This document shows positions 8,679 to 16,751 of a DNA stretch of 45,671 bases, in pieces. Location: the NCBI GenBank assembly GCA_025800365.1, contig JAOXRT010000206.1, forward strand, positions 1 through 45,671, given 5' to 3'. The notes below the pieces were generated by a model. That model saw nothing but the letters and a program-made list of their open reading frames with translations, had not been told where the DNA came from and did not search any database. The DNA is from Cellvibrionaceae bacterium. Lineage in GTDB: Bacteria; Pseudomonadota; Gammaproteobacteria; Pseudomonadales; Cellvibrionaceae. Both the position numbers and the translations under genes were made by a program. The stretch's first letter is position 1; every line of letters begins with the position of its first letter.

Positions 8679-8722
8679 CATCTCGACTTCGAGCGGGGTC
8701 AGACCCTATAGGGTCTGACCCC
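8679..8722. repeat. Second bipartite palindromic repeat of the GGGGTCAGACCC family
   Basis: CATCTCG-ACTT-CGAG (8679-8693) precedes a perfect 28-base palindrome (8695-8722) identical to that at 7635-7662. It sits between the start of the SDR gene and the end of tpm, both on the - strand, so here it would terminate tpm ahead of the SDR gene. The shared leader shows that the repeat unit is longer than the palindrome itself. Confidence 0.85.
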
Positions 8723-8787
8723 ATTTCGGAGCGGCGTTTCTAATTGCATCCACTATCCCTATCGAAAGTAATCACCAGCTACAATAT

Positions 8788-9426
8788 TCAACGACTAGTC
8801 AAAACCCAAATCGCTTCATGGCCATCAACACCATCTTTAAAATCTTTTATTAGCTTAGGGTTCGCCAATTTTTTGGTGCTATGAGACTGCCCGTATAAGG
8901 CTTCAATTTCATCAGCACTTACAGAAAACGGCGGCCCAGCCATAAGCGATTGGTCATACTCATAGATTACTAAAAGCTGTGGCGCCGCATCACTTAATTG
9001 GTTTAACAGCTTCGCATAATCCCTACGCATCGGCTCAGGCAGAGCAATTAATGCAGCGCGATCATAAATCACATCAACGACACCGATTTGATCTTTACTA
9101 AGATCAAAGATATCACCCACATAAACATCAATATGCTCAAAGTGATAACGCTTGAGTTTTTCCAACTGCTCAATTTCAGGCTCTACACCTAGCTCTTCAA
9201 ATAACTCAATAACGGCCGCCTCGTGCAGCTCGGCTGCCACCACTCTAAAACCCTGCCCAAGTAACCAGGCGATATCTTTGGTCTTACCGCACAGCGGCAC
9301 AAATACCCTGTCGCCCTTTTTCAAACCTAGATAGTGAATATTTTCAGTGAGAGCAGTGTAGACCTGCTGCTGATGAAAGCCAATATTTCTATCCTTCCAA
9401 ACCTGATGCCAAAATGCTGCTTCCAT
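8788..9426 (-). CDS. tpm: Thiopurine S-methyltransferase
   Basis: The 212-residue product is a bacterial TPMT, a cytoplasmic SAM-dependent methyltransferase; Pseudomonas homologues methylate selenium and tellurium species and can give tellurite resistance. Visible family motifs are FWHQVWKDRNIGFHQ at the N-terminus, the SAM-binding VPLCGKTKDIAWLLGQG, the YDRAALIALPEPMR segment and GPPFSV. Length matches the family. An AGGAG ribosome site precedes the ATG. It is divergent from a MerR-family gene, and the 83-base gap contains a MerR-type promoter reading toward tpm. That makes control by the neighbouring regulator likely. Confidence 0.95.
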   Translation of the reverse strand: MEAAFWHQVWKDRNIGFHQQQVYTALTENIHYLGLKKGDRVFVPLCGKTKDIAWLLGQGFRVVAAELHEAAVIELFEELGVEPEIEQLEKLKRYHFEHIDVYVGDIFDLSKDQIGVVDVIYDRAALIALPEPMRRDYAKLLNQLSDAAPQLLVIYEYDQSLMAGPPFSVSADEIEALYGQSHSTKKLANPKLIKDFKDGVDGHEAIWVLTSR

Positions 9427-9474
9427 TGAGTTCTCCTGTTAGTATTTAAAAGAGTAATGAGTGTTCAGAAGCCC

Positions 9475-9505
9475 AGCATAGCGGTTCAAGTCGACTTGAG
9501 GTCAA
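9475..9505 (-). promoter_or_regulatory. MerR/SoxR-type promoter of tpm with 19-bp spacer and palindromic operator
   Basis: On the - strand, a -35 box TTGACC (9500-9505) and a -10 box TATGCT (9475-9480) are separated by exactly 19 bases. The spacer contains the perfect 14-base palindrome TCAAGTCGACTTGA (9486-9499). A long 19-bp spacer with a dyad in it is the hallmark of promoters twisted into shape by MerR-family activators, and the operator resembles the SoxR box. The palindrome ends 10 bases before the merR ATG and adjoins its GAGG ribosome site, so binding should also repress the regulator itself. Confidence 0.75.
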
Positions 9506-9509
9506 GCCC

Positions 9510-9938
9510 ATGAACGAAGAATTTATTAGTATTGGAGAAGTCGCTAAGCGTAGCGGCATAGCGGCCTCAGCGCTGCGTTACTATGAAGAGAAAGGACTTA
9601 TCGAGCACGCAAGCCGACAAGGCCAAACACGCCTATACCCACCATCGATTACCGAACGTCTAGCACTAATCACCTTAGGGCAGCATGCAGGTTTTAGCTT
9701 GGATGAAATAGCTGAAGTACTTACCAACGATGGCTATGAGCTAGACCGCCAACAACTCAGCAATAAAGCCGAAGAAATCGACAAACAAATTCAACGCCTA
9801 AGCCTCATGCGTGACGGCCTATTACATGCCGCTAATTGCAACGCACCTAGCCACTCCGAATGCCCAAAATTTCAACGAATTTTGCGATTTACACAGCAGC
9901 AGAAAGTAAAAGAAACCGAAAAGCAATTGGAGAAATAA
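9510..9938 (+). CDS. MerR-family transcriptional regulator (SoxR-like, no Fe-S cluster)
   Basis: This 142-residue protein has the MerR winged helix-turn-helix at residues 6-72 (SIGEVAKRSGIAASALRYYEEKGL, then the QTRLYPPS wing) and a dimerisation coiled coil at about 80-105. The C-terminal part has only two cysteines, C110 and C118 (NCNAPSHSECPKF). It therefore lacks the four-Cys 2Fe-2S site of SoxR and may sense a thiol-reactive agent or a metal through this pair. It is divergent from tpm and shares with it the 19-bp-spacer promoter region, pointing to control of tpm and to autoregulation. The inducer is not shown by the sequence. Confidence 0.87.
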   Translation: MNEEFISIGEVAKRSGIAASALRYYEEKGLIEHASRQGQTRLYPPSITERLALITLGQHAGFSLDEIAEVLTNDGYELDRQQLSNKAEEIDKQIQRLSLMRDGLLHAANCNAPSHSECPKFQRILRFTQQQKVKETEKQLEK

Positions 9939-9954
9939 AGCGTACAAACAAAAA

Positions 9955-9983
9955 GGGGGCAGAACCTAATAGGTTCTGACCCC
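9955..9983. repeat. Palindromic repeat, GAACC variant
   Basis: A 29-base imperfect palindrome: the right arm GGTTCTGACCCC is intact, the left arm has a T-to-G change (GGGGGCAGAACC), and the centre is TAATA. It lies between the convergent merR and VPS10-like genes, consistent with a two-way terminator. The change of ACCC to AACC is matched on the other arm, as in the copy at 13453. Confidence 0.8.
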
Positions 9984-10006
9984 GGCATCGAAGCCCTAAA
10001 TGCTAA

Positions 10007-13000
10007 TTACTGCACAGGGCGACCTGGCGTCCAAGGCAAGCCAAGCTGATCAGCCTGTGCTTCCAGGCCTTTCATGGCCTGCTCGGCTTTGGCTAGCTTC
10101 GGCATAAAGGCAGTAAGCTGGCGCTTGGCGATTTCCAAACCAGTGCGCACGTTGCCGCCGGCAGCTGCTTGGGTATGCCAATGGCTGCCAATAACAGCAT
10201 TCACGCGAGACATAATGCCCCATGGTGCCACTTCATTGGCTGAAGTTTTAACTCTGTCACCATATAGCTCGACACGCAAAGCCTGTAGCTGGCTACGTAG
10301 GTCACGCGCGTCTTTTGAGATAGCAGCAGTATCAACTGTCGCCATATCGATAGCTTTCAGCATATGCTTCAAACGGCTATTGATATCGGCAAACTGACGA
10401 CCAACGGCCAGCACTTTTGCTTGTGTTTTGGCGGTGTCCTGCTGGAAGGCCAATAGCGCTTCACGATCTTCAGCTTGCAACACAACATCACTCATGGTGT
10501 TCAAAGAGAAGCTTTGTGGCGCAGCAACAGCAGATACTTTGCCGTCCACACGCTGCATCAACTGGGCACTGTACTTACCTGGCAAAGCTAATGGCGCCTG
10601 TGGTGAACTGCCCCATGGGCTAGGCTTAGATTTCTTCAAGCTAATGGGTTTGATCGCCTCGTGACGGAAATCCCAGTTAACCTGCTGCAAACCTTTCGCA
10701 GCTTTAGCGCTAACCTTGCGGATTAAATTGCCATCGGCATCTTTGATTTCAAACCACATGCTTGGCGCTTCTTGATTTGCTTCTGCACGCAGGGCATCCC
10801 AGCTTGGGTATGGGGTATCTTTACCATCCTTTTGCAACTTGGCTTCGGCCTTCTGGCGCTTGGCTTTTAATGTCTCTAAACCATCGCGCAAGTAGTAACG
10901 CAAAGCCACGCCATATTCTGGGTTCGGTGCAATAAAGAAGTTATCACCCATCATACCTTTATCACTGCTATAACCACCCCAGCGTCGAGTTTCCATATAG
11001 ATAGGAGAATCTTTAACAGGGAAAACCGTTGCAGCGGAATCTTTCAGGCTAGCATGATTGGTACGTAGTGGAGAGTAGTCATCCAGCACATAGATACCAC
11101 GACCGAAGGTGCCAAACAGCAAATCGTTTTCACGGCGCTGAATATCCAAATCACGCACCGCTACGGTAGGTAGCTGAGTAAACTTGTGCCAATTCTCTCC
11201 GCCGTCCTGACTATAGAAAGCACCATACTCGGTACCTACAAATAGCAAATTAGGATCGACGTGATCTTCCATAATAGTGTGCACAGTACCGCGCTCTGGT
11301 AAATTGCCGGCAATTGACTTCCAGCTTTTACCACGGTTAGTGGACTTCAACACATAGGGCTTTTCATCGCCGCGCTTGTGATTATCAAATACCGCATAAA
11401 TCACATCTTTGCTATGGCGAGAAAACTGCAGGTCCTCTACCAAGCTCATATCTGGCACGCCTTTAAAGCGGTCGTAGCGAGTCCAGCTTTCACCGCCATT
11501 ATCACTAATGTGAATCAAGCCATCATCCGTACCGACTGCTAGCAAATCTTTTTGCAGAGTACTTTCATCTAGGGCAATTAAAGAACCGTAAACAGAGGTC
11601 GAATCGTTTTTAGCAATCGCATCAACACTCCAAACGCGATCCATTACCTTCAACTTATTGCGATCTAAACCACGACTTAGATCACCAGAAATAGCAACCC
11701 AGCTATCACCACGATCATCTGAGCGGAATAGCTTTTCTGCACCGTAGTATAAACGCTCACCTTTATGAGGGCTGATCAATAGCGGTGCGTTCCAGTTCCA
11801 ACGCAATGCATTTTCACCTTCAGCTGGCTGAGGCGTAATATAAACTGCCTCACGAGTTTTACGATCACTACGCGCTAAACCGCCGTACTGATACTGAGAG
11901 TAAACAATGTCTGGATTATTAGGATCAATGGCAGGCTCAAAACCATCACCACCCAAGGTTACCCACCAATCGGCATTGGTAATGCCTTCAACAGAAGTAT
12001 TGCGTACCGCAGTACCCAAGGTGTTGTTATCTTGTGTGCCGCCATAAACATTGTAGAAAGGCTTGTCGTTATCTGCCGCAATGCGATAGAACTGAGTTAG
12101 CGGTAAATTGCGCAGGTGATTCCAATGGGCGCCATTATCAAAACTCTCGTAAATACCGCCATCACCACCAATACGAATATGATTGGTATGCTCGGGGTTT
12201 ACCCATAAAGCGTGGTCGTCAACATGACGCGCTTTAAACGATAAGGGCTTAAAAGTCTTACCGCCATCCATAGACACTTTAGAAAAAGTATCCATCACAA
12301 ATAAGCGATCTGGGTTTTTAGGCCCAACAATTAATTCATTATAGTACTGTGGGCTTGAGCTCATATAAGAAGAACGTTTGGCCCAAGTCTTACCAAAATC
12401 ATCAGTGCGATAGATACCCTTTTCTTTATCGTTCGCTTCGATTATGGCGTAAACCGTTCCTGGCTGACTTGGCGCTGCAGCCAAACCAATACGACCCTGT
12501 TCAGACTTCGGTAAACCTTGGCTTAGCTTTTGCCAGGTTTTACCACCATCGGTCGTTTTATGTAGACCAGAACCCGGGCCACCATTAATCAAGGTCCAAA
12601 CATGACGACGACGCTGATAAGAAGAAGCGATCATTTCATCGGGGTTGTTTTTATTAACCACGACCTCGTTAATACCGGTGTGCTTATCGATCTCTAAGAT
12701 ACGTGTCCAGCTTTTGCCACCATCGGTGGTTTTGTATAAGCCACGATCACCACCGCTAGACCATAGCGGACCTTGCGCGGCAACCAAAACGGTATTGCTG
12801 TCACGCGGATCAATAATTATTTGGCTAATGTGGCCGGAGTTTTTCAAGCCAACATTTTTAAAGGTTTTACCGCCATCGGTGGATTTATAAACACCATCAC
12901 CTGAGGCAACAGAACGCTGAGAGTTGTTTTCACCCGTGCCTACCCAGATCACCTGTGGGTCTTTTGGATCTAGCTCAACTACACCAACTGCATAGGAGCC

Positions 13001-13258
13001 GTAGCGATCGAAAATTGGTGTAAAAGTGGTACCCGCGTTTTCAGTTTTCCAAACACCACCTGAGGCCACGCCTACATAGTACTGAGATGGTTTGCCCGGC
13101 ACGATAGCCAAGTCTGATATACGGCCACTGGTATGAGCTGCACCTAAATTACGCAGCTTCATTCCGCTTAAGGGGGCGTCTTTGGCAAGGGCTATTTGAC
13201 CTAGCCCTAAAGAGCCAGCTGCCAGCATTACCGCAAGGGATAAACGGGTCTTCTTCAC
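10007..13258 (-). CDS. Large secreted Asp-box (BNR / VPS10-sortilin-like) beta-propeller protein
   Basis: The 1083-residue product starts at GTG with a GGAG site 7 bases upstream and has a clear signal peptide (residues 1-25, ending ALA). At least ten Asp-box/BNR repeats of the form S-x-D-x-G-x-x-W/F are visible, for example KSTDGGKTF (125-133), KTTDGGKSW, KTTDGGKTW, RSDDRGDSW and KSTNRGKSW. These build one or two seven- to ten-bladed beta-propellers like those of sialidases, xyloglucanases and sortilin. The last 350 residues are helical and charged, with no repeat. Such proteins are often annotated as glycosyl hydrolases without proof; no catalytic residues of a known glycosidase family could be assigned here. 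It stands alone, bounded by palindromic repeats. Confidence 0.85.
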   Translation of the reverse strand: MKKTRLSLAVMLAAGSLGLGQIALAKDAPLSGMKLRNLGAAHTSGRISDLAIVPGKPSQYYVGVASGGVWKTENAGTTFTPIFDRYGSYAVGVVELDPKDPQVIWVGTGENNSQRSVASGDGVYKSTDGGKTFKNVGLKNSGHISQIIIDPRDSNTVLVAAQGPLWSSGGDRGLYKTTDGGKSWTRILEIDKHTGINEVVVNKNNPDEMIASSYQRRRHVWTLINGGPGSGLHKTTDGGKTWQKLSQGLPKSEQGRIGLAAAPSQPGTVYAIIEANDKEKGIYRTDDFGKTWAKRSSYMSSSPQYYNELIVGPKNPDRLFVMDTFSKVSMDGGKTFKPLSFKARHVDDHALWVNPEHTNHIRIGGDGGIYESFDNGAHWNHLRNLPLTQFYRIAADNDKPFYNVYGGTQDNNTLGTAVRNTSVEGITNADWWVTLGGDGFEPAIDPNNPDIVYSQYQYGGLARSDRKTREAVYITPQPAEGENALRWNWNAPLLISPHKGERLYYGAEKLFRSDDRGDSWVAISGDLSRGLDRNKLKVMDRVWSVDAIAKNDSTSVYGSLIALDESTLQKDLLAVGTDDGLIHISDNGGESWTRYDRFKGVPDMSLVEDLQFSRHSKDVIYAVFDNHKRGDEKPYVLKSTNRGKSWKSIAGNLPERGTVHTIMEDHVDPNLLFVGTEYGAFYSQDGGENWHKFTQLPTVAVRDLDIQRRENDLLFGTFGRGIYVLDDYSPLRTNHASLKDSAATVFPVKDSPIYMETRRWGGYSSDKGMMGDNFFIAPNPEYGVALRYYLRDGLETLKAKRQKAEAKLQKDGKDTPYPSWDALRAEANQEAPSMWFEIKDADGNLIRKVSAKAAKGLQQVNWDFRHEAIKPISLKKSKPSPWGSSPQAPLALPGKYSAQLMQRVDGKVSAVAAPQSFSLNTMSDVVLQAEDREALLAFQQDTAKTQAKVLAVGRQFADINSRLKHMLKAIDMATVDTAAISKDARDLRSQLQALRVELYGDRVKTSANEVAPWGIMSRVNAVIGSHWHTQAAAGGNVRTGLEIAKRQLTAFMPKLAKAEQAMKGLEAQADQLGLPWTPGRPVQ

Positions 13259-13452
13259 ATCGATTCTCCATCTGAGTTTTAGGTTTAGGATGGTCCATTA
13301 GCTGTAACGAATAGATCCTCACTTAGCTCAACGGGCTACTTTGGAATTCGGCAGAATGAGGGCTTTGAAAGGTGGGTGGAGAAAGGAGGGCGGACAGAGG
13401 CAGGGAGAGATAGAGGGAGATATGGCGTAGAGCGAAGTAGTGCAAATCTAAA

Positions 13453-13480
13453 GGGGTCAGAACCTATAGGTTCTGACCCC
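13453..13480. repeat. Palindromic repeat, GGGGTCAGAACC type
   Basis: A perfect 28-base palindrome with arm GGGGTCAGAACC and centre TATA. It lies 14 bases after the stop of the MDR gene (- strand) and could be its terminator. The preceding 195 bases (13259-13452), upstream of the VPS10-like gene, are purine-rich and hold no recognisable gene. Confidence 0.87.
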
Positions 13481-13493
13481 GCCTGTGTGCTTG

Positions 13494-14624
13494 TTAGCTC
13501 GCACTTGGCACGATCAAAAATTTCTCGCCGGTCTTTTGCTGGCTATAACGCTCTAAAGCTTCTTTACTCAGTGCGCCTGCTAAAGAAACCTCATCACTGT
13601 AATGGCTGGCAAAAGTTGTATGTAATTCAGCCGCCACCTTGGTGCGCATTTCTATACTCTTCTCAAGCCCAACCTTGGCCAAGAACGGTGTTAACAAAAA
13701 GCCACCAATTCCCCAAGAGAAACCAAAGCCGCGCTTAAGAACCGTTGGGTTACGGTCAAGGCCACCATAAATATAAACCTGCTTGTAAACATCAGAGCCA
13801 TAGCGATTGTATTCAGCCATATTGCGCGCCGCTGCAGCTTCCATACAATTTAAGATATCGCTTGCCAGCTCACCACCACCGGTTGCATCGAAGGCTAGCG
13901 TTGCACCAGTCGCCGCTAAGGCTTCCGTCAGATCGGCATAAAAGCTATCGCTGCTAGAGTTAACAATATACTTGGCACCCAAATCCTTCAAAATAGCAGC
14001 CTGCTCTTCTTTTCGAACGATGTTTACCAGATCGATACCTTCGTTCAAGCAAATGCGATTCAACATCTGCCCAAGGTTTGACGCCGCTGCAGTATGCACA
14101 AGAGCGCTATGCCCTTCAGCCCGCATGGTTTCCACCATAGCTAGAGACGTAAGGGGGTTCACAAAGCAAGAAGCTCCCTGGCGAGAAGTCGTACCCTCTT
14201 CTAATGGCAAGGCCATCATGGTGTGCACACAACGATACTGGCTGTACATATCACCACCGACAATGCCTACTCGCTTGCCCAATAGAGCTTTTGCGGCATC
14301 AGAATTGCCCGAAGCCACCACTACGCCAGCACCTTCATTGCCCACAGCCAAAGACTGACCAATGCGCGGCTTCACCATACCCATCAGATGCTCAGGAATA
14401 GGAGCTTTAACAATAGGTCGATCTGGAGTGCCGCTGTATTGCGCTTTACTGATATCAGCAGGGCCAATCAGTAAGGCTAAATCCGAAGGGTTTAGAGGCG
14501 CTGCCTCCATTTGAACAATGATCTCTTCCGGGCCTGGCTCAGGTACTTCCACCTCTTCCAAGCTTAAAGTCAGAGTTTTGTCTTCACTCACGAGAGACCG
14601 TAACTGCAGTGCACTTCTAGACAT
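13494..14624 (-). CDS. Zinc-independent MDR oxidoreductase (quinone-reductase-like)
   Basis: The 376-residue protein has an N-terminal GroES-like domain (PEPGPEEIIVQMEAAPLNPSDLAL; GNEGAGVVVASG) and a C-terminal Rossmann domain with an AAASNLGQML nucleotide-binding turn and LAFDATGGG. The cysteine ligands for catalytic and structural zinc of alcohol dehydrogenases are absent, which points to the NADPH-dependent quinone oxidoreductase/enoyl reductase branch. The product is cytoplasmic and its substrate is unknown. The ATG is preceded by AAAGGAAA. It is a single-gene unit on the - strand, ended by the palindrome at 13453. Confidence 0.85.
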   Translation of the reverse strand: MSRSALQLRSLVSEDKTLTLSLEEVEVPEPGPEEIIVQMEAAPLNPSDLALLIGPADISKAQYSGTPDRPIVKAPIPEHLMGMVKPRIGQSLAVGNEGAGVVVASGNSDAAKALLGKRVGIVGGDMYSQYRCVHTMMALPLEEGTTSRQGASCFVNPLTSLAMVETMRAEGHSALVHTAAASNLGQMLNRICLNEGIDLVNIVRKEEQAAILKDLGAKYIVNSSSDSFYADLTEALAATGATLAFDATGGGELASDILNCMEAAAARNMAEYNRYGSDVYKQVYIYGGLDRNPTVLKRGFGFSWGIGGFLLTPFLAKVGLEKSIEMRTKVAAELHTTFASHYSDEVSLAGALSKEALERYSQQKTGEKFLIVPSAS

Positions 14625-14833
14625 TAGGGTTTCCTTTATTATATTTGTATTGTTCTTTAGCAGCCGCTAAGGGCCCAATCGTTGTTTTAAAGCTCTTGTT
14701 CAGTAGCTTTTGTTCCATACTAAGGGAAGCCATTTATACCCTGCTTTTATGACACTTAATAGGGGAAATAGTGACAGCAGCAGGGCTGCGTGCCGCTAAA
14801 ATAGCTGCTGGCCTGGTAATCGGGCGCCAAAGC

Positions 14834-14861
14834 TTACGATATTCACGTGGATTCCTATAAA
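14834..14861 (+). promoter_or_regulatory. Predicted sigma-70 promoter of ytoQ
   Basis: TTACGA (14834-14839) and TATAAA (14856-14861) are 16 bases apart and lie about 57 bases before the ATG of the ytoQ-like gene. The rest of the roughly 290-base gap upstream shows no gene. Confidence 0.5.
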
Positions 14862-14918
14862 ATACAGCACCTTAGCAATGCAGCTACAAACTAATACAAC
14901 AACTACAGGAATTTACCC

Positions 14919-15356
14919 ATGTGGACCGTGTACCTATCTGGAGAAATCCATACCGATTGGCGTGATCAAATTAAAGCTGGCGCCCAAAAGCTAGGTTTGG
15001 ATATTGAATTTACCTCAGCGAATACTGACCATGACAGCAGCGATGCCGCTGGCGACCACCTGGGCGAAGAAGACAAGCAGTTTTGGCGTGACCATAAATC
15101 AGCCAAGGTAAATGCCATGCGCATTAAAAGCTTGATCGAGCAAGCCGACTTTGCGGTGATTCGCTTTGGTGATAAATACAAACAGTGGAACGCGGCTTTT
15201 GATGCGGGCTACTGCGCCGCCTTAGATGTGCCTTACATCACTCTACACGATGAGAACATTATCCACCCATTAAAAGAAGTGGATGCTTCAGCGATGGCTT
15301 GGGCACAAACCCCAGCTCAGGTTGTGGAAACTCTGCGCTACATAACTCAAAAATAA
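14919..15356 (+). CDS. ytoQ: YtoQ family protein
   Basis: The 145-residue protein begins MWTVYLSGEIHTDWRDQI, the characteristic N-terminus of the YtoQ family. This is a small cytoplasmic family of uncertain function with a nucleoside 2-deoxyribosyltransferase-like look (SGEI near the N-terminus, FDAGYCAALDVPYITLH near the end). Length agrees with the family. It is transcribed alone, with a good promoter upstream and a GGGGTCAG palindrome 14 bases after the stop. Confidence 0.88.
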   Translation: MWTVYLSGEIHTDWRDQIKAGAQKLGLDIEFTSANTDHDSSDAAGDHLGEEDKQFWRDHKSAKVNAMRIKSLIEQADFAVIRFGDKYKQWNAAFDAGYCAALDVPYITLHDENIIHPLKEVDASAMAWAQTPAQVVETLRYITQK

Positions 15357-15370
15357 TTTAAGCAATTTTC

Positions 15371-15398
15371 GGGGTCAGACCCTATAGGGTCTGACCCC
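15371..15398. repeat. Palindromic repeat, GGGGTCAGACCC type
   Basis: A perfect 28-base palindrome identical to those at 7635 and 8695, placed between convergent ytoQ and the yeeE/yedE genes. I see no further copy in the remaining 30 kb. Confidence 0.88.
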
Positions 15399-15435
15399 AG
15401 TTGAATTTCAGCACGACGTTCTTTTTAAAATTATC

Positions 15436-15993
15436 TTAAGCCGCTAATCGGCGCGGTAATAGCGCAGCCAACACAACAAACACCGCTGCAAATATACCGG
15501 CAATTAAAATCGGCGAGATATCTGTTATCAAACTGGCATATTTCTCAGAGCCCGCCAAAGTCACCTTGCCACCGGCTATTTTTTCAAAAAGCCAAGTGTC
15601 TGCGATTTTTTCATACACCAATGTATAGATCAGCGCACCAAATAAGCCGCCTAAAACATAAACTACTGCATCGCGCTTACCTTCGCCCAAGGCCGCAACG
15701 CCTGTACCAGGGCAGTAACCAGCAACAGCCCAACCTAAACCCAATAACAAACCACCGATTAAGACGCCGTAGTAAGCACTTTTAACCGACATATGCCCTG
15801 CATCGATTAAACCCAGTTGCATACCGGCGAACAAAGCGAAGGAGCTTACGCCTATGGCAAACAAAATGGTTTTCGCTAAACGAAGATCCTTTAACGTCAG
15901 CATTCCCCAAATAACTTTGGAATCCGTCGCACCCACTCTTTGCAATACGAAACCGAACAAAGCACCCAAGACAATCGCTAATAAAATAGTCAT
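15436..15993 (-). CDS. YeeE/YedE family sulfur transporter, second half
   Basis: The 185-residue integral membrane protein has about five hydrophobic segments and the conserved motif AGYCPGTGVAALGEGK, whose Cys is expected in the path of thiosulfate-like sulfur compounds in YeeE/YedE (DUF395) transporters. Full-length members fuse two such halves; here they are separate genes 12 bases apart, as in two-subunit versions. It has a strong GGAGG ribosome site. With the upstream partner it probably imports a reduced sulfur compound across the inner membrane. Confidence 0.88.
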   Translation of the reverse strand: MTILLAIVLGALFGFVLQRVGATDSKVIWGMLTLKDLRLAKTILFAIGVSSFALFAGMQLGLIDAGHMSVKSAYYGVLIGGLLLGLGWAVAGYCPGTGVAALGEGKRDAVVYVLGGLFGALIYTLVYEKIADTWLFEKIAGGKVTLAGSEKYASLITDISPILIAGIFAAVFVVLAALLPRRLAA

Positions 15994-16005
15994 GATGCCT
16001 CCTAA

Positions 16006-16569
16006 TTACATGTCGCGGCCGTACAGCAAAATAGCTGTCGGCACGGCGGCTGCAAACGCTGCTAGAGCAAATAAATAACCGCTTAAGGAAGTTTGCATCA
16101 TTCCGCTCATCATATGGCCGCTGGTACAGCCACCTGCCAAGCGGGCACCGAACAATACAATCGCACCACCAATAAACGCCATGGCATAACGCTGAGATGC
16201 TGGGTGCTGAGTTAACGCACAGCTGCTTGAAGTTTCTACTTTTGCTTCACTTTCGACTTTGGAGAATCGACTGCCTAAAAAAGCACCGCCAATCATCGCC
16301 AGTACAAAAATAAAGCCATAATTAATTGGGTTCTCAATAGCCGCTGCGTATTTACCACCACTTTTATTGAGATAAGCATTAGAGCTGGCTACACCATGCT
16401 TGTTCTCCAGCGAGCTTTGCAGTAACTCACTATCAAATAGCGACCAAATCACACCATCAGCAATAACAAACTGAGTAGAAACCCCAATCGGCTTCACCAA
16501 AGTAACCGCCAATAAGAAGCAACAGGCCAATGCCAAGCCGCCCCCAAACCAGGACCAATAGGACTGCAT
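16006..16569 (-). CDS. YeeE/YedE family sulfur transporter, first half
   Basis: This 187-residue membrane protein has an N-terminal transmembrane helix, a large loop (about residues 45-85, between helices), further helices, and the YeeE motif AGGCTSGHMMSGMMQ with its conserved Cys. It is the first gene of a two-gene operon with the other half. A promoter with an inverted repeat just downstream suggests repressor control. No sulfurtransferase, persulfide dioxygenase or ArsR-type sensor is next to it in this window. Confidence 0.88.
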   Translation of the reverse strand: MQSYWSWFGGGLALACCFLLAVTLVKPIGVSTQFVIADGVIWSLFDSELLQSSLENKHGVASSNAYLNKSGGKYAAAIENPINYGFIFVLAMIGGAFLGSRFSKVESEAKVETSSSCALTQHPASQRYAMAFIGGAIVLFGARLAGGCTSGHMMSGMMQTSLSGYLFALAAFAAAVPTAILLYGRDM

Positions 16570-16596
16570 AGAAACCTCGCGAAAAGATGCGTTTAA

Positions 16597-16653
16597 TTAA
16601 CAAACGTTAAATTAGATGTTATTAATATACAATATTCACAGCTTCGAGGTCAA
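16597..16653 (-). promoter_or_regulatory. Predicted promoter and operator of the yeeE/yedE operon
   Basis: On the - strand a -35 box TTGACC (16648-16653) and a -10 box TATATT (16624-16629) are 18 bases apart. Downstream, near the expected start of transcription, TTAAC-AAAC-GTTAA (16597-16610) forms an inverted repeat that could bind a repressor. Promoter fairly likely; operator tentative. Confidence 0.5.
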
Positions 16654-16709
16654 AAGGAGTATGACAATCGGCATTGAATACTTAGGTAAGCTCTCGATAG
16701 AAAGCAATT

Positions 16710-16733
16710 AACCCAGGCCCTACAGCCTGGGTT
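16710..16733 (-). terminator. Hairpin after the S9 peptidase gene
   Basis: AACCCAGGC (16710-16718) and GCCTGGGTT (16725-16733) form a perfect 9-bp stem with a 6-base loop. It lies 18 bases beyond the stop of the - strand S9 peptidase gene and is followed on that strand by AATTGCTTTC, so it is a likely terminator with a short T-tract. Confidence 0.6.
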
Positions 16734-16751
16734 GCTGTACGAAACTTCAGA

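Noticed and set aside
16661-16711. 16-codon ORF after an AGGAG motif
   Set aside because: The ribosome site is too close to the ATG and the product has no meaning; likely chance.
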